Source: Halomonas sp. HAL1 (GTDB lineage: Bacteria; Pseudomonadota; Gammaproteobacteria; Pseudomonadales; Halomonadaceae). From it: a stretch of 64,000 nucleotides of DNA. The position numbers and the translations under genes are program-made. This document shows, piece by piece, positions 54,158-63,917 of the stretch; positions within the stretch are counted from its first letter, which is position 1, and every line of letters starts with the position of its first letter. The stretch spans positions 1,922,001 through 1,986,000 of the forward strand of contig NZ_CP130610.1 in assembly GCF_030544485.1 (NCBI RefSeq), given 5' to 3'. Under the pieces are notes generated by a model. That model was not told the origin of the DNA. It was given only the letters and a program-made list of their open reading frames with translations, and made no database searches.

Positions 54158-55540
54158 CTATTTAAGAACGTAGCAGGGCGTATACGGCTGGCCATCTAGC
54201 TTCATGCGACCCTGTGCCACAAATGAGGTCAACAGCTCATCCAAGCGCTGCATTAGTTCAGGTTCAGCTGTCAGCACAAAGGGGCCATGGGCTTCAATGG
54301 CGCGAATACCGTCTTCTTTAACATTGCCCGCTACAATCCCGGAGAACGCCCGGCGGAGGTTGGCGGCTAGCTCATGAGTCGGTTGTAAGCGGTGAAGCGC
54401 TAGCGCTCGCATCGCTTCATGGGTCGGTTTAAACGTAGCCTGAAAATCGCGCGCAATGGTTAACCGCCAGTTGTAGTAAAACGCATCCTGGTGCGTACGC
54501 CGGAATTCAGCAATTTCGTCGATGCCATGGCGCATGGTGCGCGCCACCGCCACCGGGTCGCCGGTGATAATTGTGTAGTAGCGACGGATTTCTTCACCGA
54601 GCGTATAGACCAGGAATTCATCGATTTTCTGAAAGTAGGCGGCAGAATCGGCAGGGCCAGTGAAAATTAATGGGAAGGGGATATCTTTGTTACTTGGGTG
54701 CAGCAAAATACCCAATAAATAGAGAATCTCTTCCGCTGTGCCAACACCGCCTGGGAAGACGATAATGCCGTGGCCGAGGCGCACAAATGCTTCCAGGCGT
54801 TTCTCAATGTCCGGCATTACCACTAGTTCGTTAACGATGGGATTGGGCGCTTCGGCGGCGATAATGCCTGGTTCTGAAATGCCTAAATAGCGGCCCTCTT
54901 TACGACGTTGTTTTGCATGGGCGACGTTTGCGCCTTTCATGGGGCCTTTCATAGCCCCTGGCCCACAGCCAGTACAAATATCTAAATCACGCAGACCTAA
55001 GTGGTAGCCGACGTCTTTGGTGTACTCGTACTCTTCACGAGAAATTGAGTGGCCGCCCCAGCAGACCACCAGGCTAGGGTCGCGGCCAGGTTTCAACGTG
55101 CCCGCTTTGCGCAGAATATGGAAGACCGCATTGGTAGTGCCTTCGCCAGTGCTAAGGTCAAAGCGGTTGTGATGTTGAATTTCGTTATAGACGTAAACGA
55201 TATCGCGAATGATCGAGGAGAGATGTTCGCGGATGCCGCGGATCATACGGCCATCCACGAACGCTTCCGCTGGCGCGTTAGTCAGCTTTAAGCGAATGCC
55301 GCGATCTTGTTGCAATACTTCAATATCAAAATCTTTATAGGCTTCTAAAATCGCCAGACTGTCGTCACTTGGGTTACCACAATTTAAAACCGCCAGTGCG
55401 CAACGCCGAAGTAAATCATGAAGGCCACTTTGAGAGGTTTTATGTAGGCGATTAACTTCATGCTGAGAAAGTACTTCCAGGCTTCCTTCTGGGGAAATGA
55501 TGCTGGAGAGGGTGGCGCGGGGTTGAGCAGTTGCGGTCAT
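54158..55540 (-). CDS. ppnN: Nucleotide 5'-monophosphate nucleosidase PpnN (LOG family)
   Basis: About 460 residues from ATG 55540 (family length 454 in E. coli); the frame extends to 55702 but alignment with E. coli PpnN favours the shorter start. N-terminal part: RCALAVLNCGNPSDDSLAIL and EAFVDGRMIRGIREHL. The LOG domain has VVCWGGHSISREEYEYTKD, the allosteric-alarmone region and the signature PGGVGTAEEILYLLG. PpnN splits nucleotide monophosphates into base and ribose 5-phosphate and is activated by (p)ppGpp in E. coli, aiding purine balance under stress. The gene is divergent from the LysR regulator. Confidence 0.92.
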   Translation of the reverse strand: MTATAQPRATLSSIISPEGSLEVLSQHEVNRLHKTSQSGLHDLLRRCALAVLNCGNPSDDSLAILEAYKDFDIEVLQQDRGIRLKLTNAPAEAFVDGRMIRGIREHLSSIIRDIVYVYNEIQHHNRFDLSTGEGTTNAVFHILRKAGTLKPGRDPSLVVCWGGHSISREEYEYTKDVGYHLGLRDLDICTGCGPGAMKGPMKGANVAHAKQRRKEGRYLGISEPGIIAAEAPNPIVNELVVMPDIEKRLEAFVRLGHGIIVFPGGVGTAEEILYLLGILLHPSNKDIPFPLIFTGPADSAAYFQKIDEFLVYTLGEEIRRYYTIITGDPVAVARTMRHGIDEIAEFRRTHQDAFYYNWRLTIARDFQATFKPTHEAMRALALHRLQPTHELAANLRRAFSGIVAGNVKEDGIRAIEAHGPFVLTAEPELMQRLDELLTSFVAQGRMKLDGQPYTPCYVLK

Positions 55541-55687
55541 TAGTGGGGCTGTCCCTAGTCGTTTGAGTGCTATTGGCAGTTTACCATGCCCAGGCAGCCG
55601 GTACAGCGGCGCAACGGCTACCCAGGCCGCTGTGCTACTATGAACCCTGTTTAAAAGGATGGCTGCTAAAGACAATGGTTCTTTACT

Positions 55688-56599
55688 ATGTTTAATGCCC
55701 AATATTTTCGTACGTTTATTACGTTAGTGGAAACAGGCAGTTTTACCCGTACCGCTCATCGCTTGGAAATGACGCAGCCCGGCGTAAGCCAGCATGTTCG
55801 CAAGCTAGAAAGCTACTTAAATAAAGAGCTGCTTGAGCGCAAGGGGCGTAGTTTTACGCTAACGGAAACGGGGCGGCGAGCTTATGATTATGCGTTGAAG
55901 CTGTTTGCTGAGCATGAACAGTTTCGTCATGGCTTAGATGACGACTCACTAGATAGTGGCGATTGCCGTATTGCGTCACCTGGAAGCGTGGGTCTGATGT
56001 TTTATCCGTATATTTTGGGCCAGCAGCAAATGCACCCCAATTTAACGGTCAACTATAGTTTCGCTTTTAACCATGAAATTGTGAATGATCTGTTAGATGG
56101 TCGCTATGATATTGGCATCGTCACGGAGGCGATGAACCATCCTGAGCTTCATTGCTCTATTTGGCATCAGGAGCCTCTCTGTTTAGTGGTGCCCGCTGAT
56201 TTTGCTGGCAGTACACTGTCAGATCTAATGGGCATCGGCTTTCTCAATTATTACGACGGCATCAACCACGCTAACGCGCTATTGCGGGCTAATTACCCGG
56301 ATGAGTTTCGGTCAATGACGCATTTCCGCCATCAGGGCTTTACCAATGAAGTCAGCATGGTGCTGGATGCGGTCGCCAGGGGGCTTGGCTTTACCGTGGT
56401 ATCGAGATTGGTGCTGGAAACGTCTCCTTGGCAGCGCCAAGTCAAAGCACTCAATCTGCCCAATGCGGTCAGTGAAGTGCTTTACCTACTTCGTCGTCGC
56501 GACTCGGTATTGCCGAAACGCTACGAAAAGCTGTTAAACGGTTTTCACGCCCAGCGTGTGCAAGAAAAAACGCCCCTGATGCCGCCATCGAACAGTTAA
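55688..56599 (+). CDS. LysR-family transcriptional regulator
   Basis: A 303-residue LysR-type regulator. The winged helix is at residues 1-62: FNAQYFRTFITLVETGSFTR, RLEMTQPGVSQHVRKLESYL. The effector domain follows (about 90-295) with IVTEAMNHPELHCSIWHQEP and SMVLDAVARGLGFTVVSRLV. It is divergent from ppnN and converges with gcvP; its last codons lie inside the gcvP terminator hairpin. Neither neighbour is a known target of a named LysR subgroup, so its ligand and targets are unknown. The ribosome site is weak. Confidence 0.9.
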   Translation: MFNAQYFRTFITLVETGSFTRTAHRLEMTQPGVSQHVRKLESYLNKELLERKGRSFTLTETGRRAYDYALKLFAEHEQFRHGLDDDSLDSGDCRIASPGSVGLMFYPYILGQQQMHPNLTVNYSFAFNHEIVNDLLDGRYDIGIVTEAMNHPELHCSIWHQEPLCLVVPADFAGSTLSDLMGIGFLNYYDGINHANALLRANYPDEFRSMTHFRHQGFTNEVSMVLDAVARGLGFTVVSRLVLETSPWQRQVKALNLPNAVSEVLYLLRRRDSVLPKRYEKLLNGFHAQRVQEKTPLMPPSNS

Positions 56600-56614
56600 G
56601 GCAGCAGGGGCGTT
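56569..56614 (-). terminator. Terminator of the gcvHP transcript, inside the LysR gene end
   Basis: AACGCCCCTG (56569-56578) and CAGGGGCGTT (56605-56614) form a perfect 10-bp GC-rich stem. Read on the minus strand it is followed by TTTTCTTG, giving a run of six T, a classical Rho-independent terminator for gcvP. It overlaps the last ten codons of the convergent LysR gene. Confidence 0.8.
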
Positions 56615-56624
56615 TGAGTGGCGT

Positions 56625-59519
56625 TTAGTCGCGATACTCGTCAATGCTGGGGCAAGAGCAGATCAACTGACGGTCGCCAAACACGTTATCAACGCGGTTA
56701 ACGGCGGGCCAGTATTTAGCGGCTTGCACAGCAGCGGTTGGGAAGGCTGCCAGCTGACGGTTATAAGGCCGTTCCCAGTCACTATCCATCAGATCCGCCT
56801 GAGTGTGCGGCGCATTGACCAGAGGATTGTTATCCAGCGGCCATTCACCGTTCTCCACCCGGGCGATCTCGTCACGAATGGCGATCATCGCATCGCAGAA
56901 GCGATCAATTTCATACAGTGACTCCGACTCGGTCGGCTCGATCATTAGCGTCCCTGGCACCGGGAATGACATGGTCGGTGCGTGGAAGCCGTAATCCATT
57001 AAGCGCTTGGCAATATCCTCTTCGCTAATCCCGGAGGCCGCTTTGAGCGGACGAATATCGATGATGCATTCGTGGGCGACGGTGCCGTTCTGGCCACGAT
57101 AGAGAATAGGGAATGACGCTTCCAGTCGCTTGGCAATGTAATTGGCGTTTAGGATGGCAAGCTCGGTGGCTTCACGCAGGCCCCGCGCGCCCATCATTTT
57201 AATATAGGCCCAAGAGATCGGTAAGATCGAGGCGCTGCCAAACGCGGCTGCAGATACCGCACCGCTATCGCTATTGACGCCGTTGATCGGCGTTACCACG
57301 TGATTGGACACATAGGGCGCTAGGTGCGCTTTAACGCCGATAGGGCCCATGCCTGGGCCGCCGCCGCCGTGGGGAATACAGAATGTTTTATGCAGATTGA
57401 GGTGGGACACATCGCCGCCGAAATCGCCGGGACGCGTCAAGCCCACCTGAGCGTTCATATTGGCACCATCAATATAGACCTGGCCGCCATTGTCATGCAC
57501 TACTTTGCACGCTTCGCGCACGCTGGTTTCAAACACGCCGTGGGTCGACGGGTAGGTGAGCATAATGGCAGACAGCTGATTGCGATGCTGCTCGGCTTTC
57601 GCGCGTAAATCTGCCATATCAATATTGCCATTTTGATCGCATTCAACCACGACCACTTTCATCTGCACCATCGCTGCGGAGGCAGGATTGGTGCCGTGAG
57701 CGGAGCTAGGAATCAAGCAGACATCACGATGACCTTCGCCCTGGGCCGCTTGGTAACGGCGAATCGCCACTAAGCCTGCATATTCTCCCTGTGCGCCGGA
57801 ATTAGGCTGCATGGAGAGATGATCATAACCGGTGACTTCGACCAAAAATGCCGAGAGCTCATCGATCATCTGATGGTAACCCGCCACCTGGTCGCGAGGT
57901 GCGAACGGGTGAAGATGCGCAAACGAGGGCCAGGAAACAGGGATCATTTCGCTGGTGGCGTTTAGCTTCATGGTGCAGGAGCCGAGCGGGATCATCGCGT
58001 GAGCAAGCGACAGATCCTTATTCTCCAGTCGCTTCAAGTAGCGCAGCATTTCAGTTTCGCTGCGGTAACGGCTAAAGGTCGGGTGGCTTAAAAAGTCGCT
58101 TTCGCGCTGGCAGGTAGCGGGAATACCTGTGGCGCCGTTCGCCACCACCTGCTCGTCCAATACTGTAACGGCAAGGCCGTGCTCATCGCCCAACAGCACA
58201 TCAAACAAGGCGGCTACGTCGTGAGCGGTGGTGGTTTCATCCAGGCTGATGCCCACATTGCCATTGGCGAAATAGTGCAGGTTAATATCATGGGTCATGG
58301 CGCGGCCATGAATCTTGCCTGCATCTACGCCCGTCAAACATAGCGTATCAAACCAGCTGTCATGAGCGAGCGTGACGCCTGCCTGCTTAAGGCCTTCAGC
58401 CAGTAGGGTAGTCAAACGGTGAACACGGCCCGCAATTTTGCGCAGCCCCTCAGCGCCGTGATAGGTCGCATAAAAACCGGCAATATTGGCCAGCAACGCC
58501 TGGGCGGTACAGATATTCGAGGTCGCTTTCTCACGGCGAATATGCTGCTCGCGAGTTTGCATCGCCATGCGCAGGGCGGTATTGCCGCGGCTATCTTTGG
58601 AGACGCCGATAATCCGCCCTGGGATTGAGCGCTTGAGCTTATCTGACGTGGCAAAGAACGCTGCATGAGGCCCACCAAAACCCATGGGTACGCCAAAACG
58701 CTGGGAGTTGCCCACCACAATGTCGGCGCCAAACTTGCCGGGCTCTTTCAGCAGCACCAAACTCAAAAGGTCGGTCGCCACGCAGGTCATGATGTTGCGA
58801 TCGGCGGCCGCGCTCAACAGCGGTGCCAGGTCACGAACTTCACCGCTGGCAGACGGGTACTGTACCAGGGCCCCAAACACATCGTGGGCTGCCAGTTCTT
58901 CAGCTGGGCCAATAATCAATTCGAAACCAAAGAACTCTGCGCGGGTTTTCACCACGTCCAGCGTTTGTGGGAATACATCGTCGGCGACGAAGAATGCGTT
59001 GGATTTGCTTTTCTTGTTGCCGCGCTTACACAGCGCCATGGCTTCGGCGGCAGCGGTGGCTTCGTCAAGCAGTGAAGCATTCGCAAGCTCCATGCCGGTT
59101 AAATCCATTACTACTTGTTGGAAGTTCAGTAGGCCTTCCAGGCGGCCTTGAGAGATTTCCGGTTGGTAAGGCGTATAAGCCGTGTACCAACCGGGATTTT
59201 CCAGCACATTGCGCTGAATGACCGCTGGCATGTGCGTGCCGTAATAGCCCTGGCCAATATAGCTTTTAGCCACGCGATTTTGCCGCGCCAGCTGAGCTAA
59301 GTACTCTAACGCTTCGGATTCACTGCGCGGATCGTCTAGCGACAGTTCGCGCCCAAGGCGGATATCGCTCGGCACGGTCTGCTTGATCAGATCTTCCATG
59401 TGCTGCATATTGAGCGCTTTTAACATCGTGGTAACGTCATCACTACTTGGACCATTATGACGTTTGATAAAAGCATCGTGGTCGGCCAGCTCGGCCAGGC
59501 GGCGTGTTTCAAGAGACAT
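56625..59519 (-). CDS. gcvP: Glycine dehydrogenase (decarboxylating), P protein
   Basis: About 964 residues from ATG 59519 ([15 protein letters not shown]), the normal P-protein length; the 23 extra codons to 59588 are hydrophobic and not part of the family. It is the PLP-dependent P protein that decarboxylates glycine and loads the aminomethyl group on GcvH. The PLP Lys is in [19 protein letters not shown]. Other marks: [32 protein letters not shown] and [20 protein letters not shown]. It follows gcvH by 84 bases and ends at a terminator. Confidence 0.95.
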   Translation of the reverse strand: MSLETRRLAELADHDAFIKRHNGPSSDDVTTMLKALNMQHMEDLIKQTVPSDIRLGRELSLDDPRSESEALEYLAQLARQNRVAKSYIGQGYYGTHMPAVIQRNVLENPGWYTAYTPYQPEISQGRLEGLLNFQQVVMDLTGMELANASLLDEATAAAEAMALCKRGNKKSKSNAFFVADDVFPQTLDVVKTRAEFFGFELIIGPAEELAAHDVFGALVQYPSASGEVRDLAPLLSAAADRNIMTCVATDLLSLVLLKEPGKFGADIVVGNSQRFGVPMGFGGPHAAFFATSDKLKRSIPGRIIGVSKDSRGNTALRMAMQTREQHIRREKATSNICTAQALLANIAGFYATYHGAEGLRKIAGRVHRLTTLLAEGLKQAGVTLAHDSWFDTLCLTGVDAGKIHGRAMTHDINLHYFANGNVGISLDETTTAHDVAALFDVLLGDEHGLAVTVLDEQVVANGATGIPATCQRESDFLSHPTFSRYRSETEMLRYLKRLENKDLSLAHAMIPLGSCTMKLNATSEMIPVSWPSFAHLHPFAPRDQVAGYHQMIDELSAFLVEVTGYDHLSMQPNSGAQGEYAGLVAIRRYQAAQGEGHRDVCLIPSSAHGTNPASAAMVQMKVVVVECDQNGNIDMADLRAKAEQHRNQLSAIMLTYPSTHGVFETSVREACKVVHDNGGQVYIDGANMNAQVGLTRPGDFGGDVSHLNLHKTFCIPHGGGGPGMGPIGVKAHLAPYVSNHVVTPINGVNSDSGAVSAAAFGSASILPISWAYIKMMGARGLREATELAILNANYIAKRLEASFPILYRGQNGTVAHECIIDIRPLKAASGISEEDIAKRLMDYGFHAPTMSFPVPGTLMIEPTESESLYEIDRFCDAMIAIRDEIARVENGEWPLDNNPLVNAPHTQADLMDSDWERPYNRQLAAFPTAAVQAAKYWPAVNRVDNVFGDRQLICSCPSIDEYRD

Positions 59520-59603
59520 GAAGAAGATTCCGAACGTTAAGAGAGAGCCCTGCAGGATAATAAGCGAAGCGCCTGCCAGAAAAGGCAAGCGCCTGAGTAT
59601 GCT

Positions 59604-59993
59604 TTATTCGTCAGCGCTGAGCGTTGCCTGGTAGGCATCGGCGTCTAACAGGCCATCAATGGCATCGCTGTCTAAGCGAACTTTCATAATCCAGCCGCCT
59701 TCATAAGGCGCGTCATTGACTGTTTCTGGAGCGTCTTCAAGGGCTTCATTCACTTCAATCACTTCGCCCGCAACGGGGGAGTAAAGATCAGAAGCGGCTT
59801 TAACCGATTCAATCACACCAAACTCTTGGCCTTTTGTCAGCGCCGCGCCCACTTCCGGCAGTTCCACAAAGACGACATCACCCAGTGCTTGTTGGGCGTG
59901 ATCGGTAATACCGACGGTAACGGTGCCATCTTTGTGGTCAAGTACCCACTCGTGGCTTTCAGCGTAACGAAGATTGGCAGGAAGGTTGCTCAT
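59604..59993 (-). CDS. gcvH: Glycine cleavage system H protein
   Basis: A 129-residue lipoyl carrier. The lipoyl Lys lies in [20 protein letters not shown], and [11 protein letters not shown] is the conserved C-terminal strand. H protein carries the aminomethyl group between P, T and L proteins. The ATG has AGGA upstream. It is first in the gcvHP transcript; gcvT is on the other strand beyond the symporter gene, and no L protein gene is in the window. Confidence 0.96.
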   Translation of the reverse strand: MSNLPANLRYAESHEWVLDHKDGTVTVGITDHAQQALGDVVFVELPEVGAALTKGQEFGVIESVKAASDLYSPVAGEVIEVNEALEDAPETVNDAPYEGGWIMKVRLDSDAIDGLLDADAYQATLSADE

Positions 59994-60319
59994 GATGTTT
60001 TCCTATATGAAACAGTTTTCTGGACCCGGGCATACTAGCGGTTGTCGCTCGCCTTGGCGACTGTCGGCTAGCGGAAAGCGAGCGAATAAAGATGCATGTT
60101 AACGTGTTTCCAATCGGAAACAAATTTCTTATCTACTCCCTTCTAAACGTAGTAGAGCGAGGTATTTTGATTCCGTTATTCCTTTGTGTTTGGTTATGAA
60201 AAAAGCGGCATCCTCTATGCGCAAGCGACATCACCATAGAAGACCACTAGCTACATAGTGTAAAACATGAAGATTCTGGGTTAACAAATGCAAAAAACTA
60301 ACAGGGTGAGGAGAAGCAA
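59994..60319. other. Divergent control region between gcvH and the symporter gene
   Basis: No gene. It contains the palindrome at 60105-60122, GC-rich inverted repeats around 60045-60085 (GTCGC with GCGAC; GCTCGC with GCGAGC) and, at 60207-60220, GGCATCCTCTATGC with the GG-N10-GC spacing of a sigma-54 promoter but an imperfect match. I looked for a glycine riboswitch on both strands and did not see its conserved core. Confidence 0.5.
60105..60122. promoter_or_regulatory. Palindromic candidate operator in the gcvH/agcS control region
   Basis: TGTTTCC, AATC, GGAAACA: perfect 7-bp arms around a 4-base centre, a typical dimeric-regulator site. It lies 112 bases from gcvH and 198 bases from the symporter start. 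I cannot assign it to a known regulator. Confidence 0.5.
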
Positions 60320-61726
60320 ATGGAAACATTAACTAGCCTCTTGGGGGCAATCAACGGCGTGGTGTGGGGACCCATCATGTTGATCTTGCTCCTGGGTGTA
60401 GGTATCTACCTGCAGATTGGTTTGAAACTGATGCCGATTAGAAAGCTCGGTATGGGTTTCAAGCTAATGTGGGCAGGACGTGAGCCAAAACCAAGCGCTG
60501 ATAAAGCGGTGAGTAAAGAGGGTGATGAGGGGGAAATATCTCCCTTTGATGCGTTGATGACAGCGCTGTCGGCGACCATCGGTACCGGTAACATTGCCGG
60601 TGTCGCCACAGCGATTGCGCTAGGTGGCCCTGGCGCGGTTTTTTGGATGTGGATTACCGCGCTAGTAGGGATGGCGACGAAATTTGCCGAAGCGGTATTG
60701 GCTGTCCGTTACCGTGAAACCGATAGCACTGGCTTCCACGTCGGTGGGCCGATGTTTTATATCAAAAACGGCTTGGGCAAAAAATGGCTCTGGTTGGGCG
60801 GTGTCTTTGCTTTCTTTGGCGCCGTGGCTGCTTTCGGTATTGGTAATACCGTACAGTCGAACTCGGTAGCCGATGCCATGGATGCCACTTTTGGCGTGCC
60901 GCACTGGATCACGGGTGTGATCATTATGGTGCTGGCAGGAGCGGTAATTCTAGGTGGTATCAAGCGTATCGCTAAGGTGGCGGGTAAACTGGTCCCCATC
61001 ATGGGCATTGCCTATGTGGTGGCAGGTCTGCTGGTATTGATCATTAACGCCGGACAGATTGGCGAAGCTTTTGGCTTAATCTTTTACTACGCCTTTAACC
61101 CGATGGCGGCGGCCGGTGGTTTTGCCGGTGCAGCGGTTATGGCGGCGATTCGCTTTGGTGTGGCGCGCGGCATTTTCTCTAACGAAGCGGGTTTAGGTAG
61201 TGCGCCGATTGCCCACGCAGCGGCAAAAACCAAAAATCCGGTTCGCCAGGGCTTAATCGCGATGCTGGGTACCTTTATCGATACCATTATTGTCTGCACG
61301 ATTACCGCGCTGGTGATTTTGACTTCTACCGTATGGATCGACGGAGAAGCCGGCGCATCGCTGACCGCGCTCTCTTTTGACGCCGCACTGCCAGGATTCG
61401 GCAATCAAATTGTCGCGGTCGCCTTGGCAATCTTTGCCTTTACCACCATTCTTGGCTGGTCATTTTATGGTGAGAAGTGCTGCCAGTTCCTGTTTGGCAC
61501 GCGTTCTATCATGATCTATCGCGTGCTGTTCGTGCTGGCGATCCCGCTAGGCGCCATCGCTCAGTTGGGCTTTATCTGGTTAATGGCGGATACCTTCAAT
61601 GCCATGATGGCCATTCCCAACCTAATTGCCTTGGCACTGCTTTCGCCGGTAGTCTTTAAGCTAACCAAGGACTATTTCGATGGCAAAGATGTGCTGCCGG
61701 GTGAAGAGCTGGAGCACGATCAATAA
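60320..61726 (+). CDS. Alanine/glycine:cation symporter (AgcS family)
   Basis: A 468-residue membrane carrier with GAGGAG upstream. AgcS marks: FDALMTALSATIGTGNIAGV, GPGAVFWMWITALVGMATKF and GIFSNEAGLGSAPIAHAAAK. It imports alanine or glycine with sodium or protons. Sitting between the gcvHP and gcvT genes, it very probably supplies glycine to the cleavage system. It ends 126 bases before gcvT on the same strand. Confidence 0.92.
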   Translation: METLTSLLGAINGVVWGPIMLILLLGVGIYLQIGLKLMPIRKLGMGFKLMWAGREPKPSADKAVSKEGDEGEISPFDALMTALSATIGTGNIAGVATAIALGGPGAVFWMWITALVGMATKFAEAVLAVRYRETDSTGFHVGGPMFYIKNGLGKKWLWLGGVFAFFGAVAAFGIGNTVQSNSVADAMDATFGVPHWITGVIIMVLAGAVILGGIKRIAKVAGKLVPIMGIAYVVAGLLVLIINAGQIGEAFGLIFYYAFNPMAAAGGFAGAAVMAAIRFGVARGIFSNEAGLGSAPIAHAAAKTKNPVRQGLIAMLGTFIDTIIVCTITALVILTSTVWIDGEAGASLTALSFDAALPGFGNQIVAVALAIFAFTTILGWSFYGEKCCQFLFGTRSIMIYRVLFVLAIPLGAIAQLGFIWLMADTFNAMMAIPNLIALALLSPVVFKLTKDYFDGKDVLPGEELEHDQ

Positions 61727-61852
61727 AACCTTCAGCTTGTTAGGTGAGCTGCAAGTATATGTTTGATGTATAGCTAAATGGAGTCGGGAAGGCACACAGG
61801 TGGCTTCCCGTTCTCTTTTGAGAGTGAAGAATTTCTAAGTGAGGAATCCCCC

Positions 61853-62965
61853 ATGTCTGAATTAAAGCAAACGCCGCTGCACGCGCTGCACCTCAAGTTG
61901 GGTGCCAAAATGGTGCCTTTTGCTGGCTACGAAATGCCTGTGCAGTACCCGCTGGGGGTCAAAAAGGAGCATGAACACACTCGCCAGAAGTGCGGCCTGT
62001 TTGACGTCTCACACATGGGCCAGATTAGTGTCTCCGGCAATAATGCTGCTGAAGCGCTGGAAACCTTGATACCCGCTGATTTAGTGGGGCTTGCAAAAGG
62101 CGCTCAACGGTATGGGCTATTCACCAGCACTGAAGGCGGTATTATTGATGACCTGATGGTGGTCAACGCAGGCGATCATTTTTATCTCGTAGTGAACGCT
62201 GCATGCAAAGATCAGGATTTAGCGCATTTGCGTTTAAATTTAGCTTCCACCCATGAGATTGAAACATTAGACCGTGGCTTGCTGGCGCTCCAAGGGCCCC
62301 AGGCGCGAGATGTGATGCAGCGGTTGTGCCCTGAAGCGTGCGAGCTAGTGTTTATGCAGCATGGCCGCTTCACTATTGCGGGGCAGGAAGTGTGGGTGAG
62401 CCGCAGTGGCTATACCGGTGAAGATGGCTTTGAAATTTCAGTCGCGGCTGATGCCTGCGAAGCCTTCGCCGAGCGGTTGCTGGCAGAGCCTGAAGTAGAG
62501 GCTATTGGCTTGGGCGCACGGGATTCATTGCGTCTGGAAGCAGGGTTATGCCTCTACGGGCACGATATGGATATGCAAACGACGCCTGTTGAAGCCGGGC
62601 TTATTTGGGCGATTGGTAAACCGCGTCGCCATGGCGGCGAACGTGCAGGCGGTTTTCCAGGCGCTGACGTTATCCTGCATCAAGTTGACGCCAAAGATCA
62701 TACCCGCAAGCGCGTTGGACTGTTAGCCGACGGTCGTGCGCCTGTAAGAGAGGGGGCGACACTGGTAGACGAAGCGGGCAATGAGATTGGGGTGGTGACA
62801 TCGGGCAGCTTTGGACCGAGCATCGGTAAACCGGTGGCGATGGGCTATGTGACCCGTGAGCTGGAGGCACCGCAAAGCACTGTGTACGCGGTAGTGCGTG
62901 GTAAGCAGTTACCCATGGTGGTTACCCCTATGCCGTTTGTAAAACCTGGCTACTATCGCGGCTAA
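61853..62965 (+). CDS. gcvT: Glycine cleavage system aminomethyltransferase, T protein
   Basis: About 370 residues from ATG 61853, with GAGG upstream; the frame open to 61778 is rejected. T-protein marks: LHLKLGAKMVPFAGYEMPVQ, CGLFDVSHMGQISVSG, SRSGYTGEDGFEISV and GARDSLRLEAGLCLYGHDMD. It releases ammonia from the H-bound aminomethyl group and makes 5,10-methylene-tetrahydrofolate. It is separated from gcvHP by the symporter, on the opposite strand to them, and ends at a terminator. Confidence 0.95.
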   Translation: MSELKQTPLHALHLKLGAKMVPFAGYEMPVQYPLGVKKEHEHTRQKCGLFDVSHMGQISVSGNNAAEALETLIPADLVGLAKGAQRYGLFTSTEGGIIDDLMVVNAGDHFYLVVNAACKDQDLAHLRLNLASTHEIETLDRGLLALQGPQARDVMQRLCPEACELVFMQHGRFTIAGQEVWVSRSGYTGEDGFEISVAADACEAFAERLLAEPEVEAIGLGARDSLRLEAGLCLYGHDMDMQTTPVEAGLIWAIGKPRRHGGERAGGFPGADVILHQVDAKDHTRKRVGLLADGRAPVREGATLVDEAGNEIGVVTSGSFGPSIGKPVAMGYVTRELEAPQSTVYAVVRGKQLPMVVTPMPFVKPGYYRG

Positions 62966-62994
62966 CAAAACGGCAGACACTAGACTAAACCCCA

Positions 62995-63018
62995 CGGCCC
63001 CTGTTTAAGCAGGGGCCG
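62995..63018 (+). terminator. Rho-independent terminator after gcvT
   Basis: CGGCCCCTG (62995-63003) and CAGGGGCCG (63010-63018) form a perfect 9-bp GC-rich stem with loop TTTAAG, followed by CTTGGTTTTTA. It lies between convergent gcvT and the LysM protein gene. Confidence 0.85.
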
Positions 63019-63050
63019 CTTGGTTTTTAACCAGTGCTTTACGAAGAGCT

Positions 63051-63917
63051 TTAGCGCAGCACCTGCCTAGGATCGATGGGTTTACCACCCTGGCGCAGAT
63101 CAAAGAGGAGATCGTAGCGCTGGGTTGCATCACTTTGGCCTACTTCGCAAAGCGCATCACCCGCGCTCACCTGCTTACCCACCTCGACCAATATGCGGTC
63201 ACAAAGGGCGTATACGGTTTGAAGATTGTCGGCATGGTGCACAATCACTACTTCGCCGAGCTGGCGCATACCATCAGCAAAACGTACTTCACCGGCGGCG
63301 ACGGATTTTGCCTGGGCGCCCGCTTGTGTTGCCAGCAGCATTGGCTGGAGAGTGCCACGACTATCTGGGCCAAAGCGGCGAACCACACGATAATCATCCA
63401 ATGGCCAGGGCCAGCGTCTAGCTGAAGCGGGCAGCGCCTGATTGGGTGCACTACTGGGCGCGGCAGCGGGTCGGTTAGGGCTAGATGAGCCACTACTGCT
63501 AGCAGCGGTTCGAGGCGCAGAGCCGCCAAGCGGAACGCTAACGACTTGGCCTACTCGTAAGTTAGTGGGCGTGGCGCTAGGGTTGGCGCTCTGAATACGG
63601 CCGCTGGTGGTACCAAAATGGCGGGCGACACTCGTAAACGTATCGCCGGGGCGAATTTGGTAACGATAAGGACCCCCGGAGGGCGCGCGTTCTTGCTGAG
63701 TGGGGATCAATAACCGTTGGCCTACCTCTAGCCGTCGTGCATTCACGCCTGGGTTAAATCGTTGTAATCGTTCTAGCGGCACATTAGCGCGGGCCGCCAT
63801 TTGCCCGAGTGTGTCACCGCGCTGTACCTGCACCCAATTGCCACTAATCTGAGTAGCATTAGGGGCCGCCGCACGCTGAGATGACGATTGAGGCGCATTG
63901 GCACAGCCAACAAGCAT
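63051..63917 (-). CDS. LysM/M23 murein-hydrolase-activator-like lipoprotein (start probably beyond the window)
   Basis: At least 288 residues. Two LysM domains bind peptidoglycan: VQRGDTLGQMAARANVPLER (about 34-78) and YQIRPGDTFTSVARHFGTTS (about 83-130). A Ser/Pro/Ala-rich linker follows, then an M23/LytM domain (about 175-288). The metal-binding HxxxD and HxH residues are missing (FGPDSRGTL, YALCDRI), so it is probably a non-catalytic activator like NlpD, EnvC or ActS. The lipobox LVGC is preceded, above ATG 63917, by an open in-frame stretch SRLIGWLSTCLLAG with basic residues before it, which would complete a lipoprotein signal peptide. No in-frame ATG is found between there and base 64000, so the true start probably lies outside the window. 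The usual rpoS neighbour of nlpD is absent. Confidence 0.82.
   Translation of the reverse strand: MLVGCANAPQSSSQRAAAPNATQISGNWVQVQRGDTLGQMAARANVPLERLQRFNPGVNARRLEVGQRLLIPTQQERAPSGGPYRYQIRPGDTFTSVARHFGTTSGRIQSANPSATPTNLRVGQVVSVPLGGSAPRTAASSSGSSSPNRPAAAPSSAPNQALPASARRWPWPLDDYRVVRRFGPDSRGTLQPMLLATQAGAQAKSVAAGEVRFADGMRQLGEVVIVHHADNLQTVYALCDRILVEVGKQVSAGDALCEVGQSDATQRYDLLFDLRQGGKPIDPRQVLR

Noticed and set aside
59994..60319. Glycine riboswitch before gcvH or the symporter gene
   Set aside because: Looked for the conserved aptamer core on both strands and did not find it.
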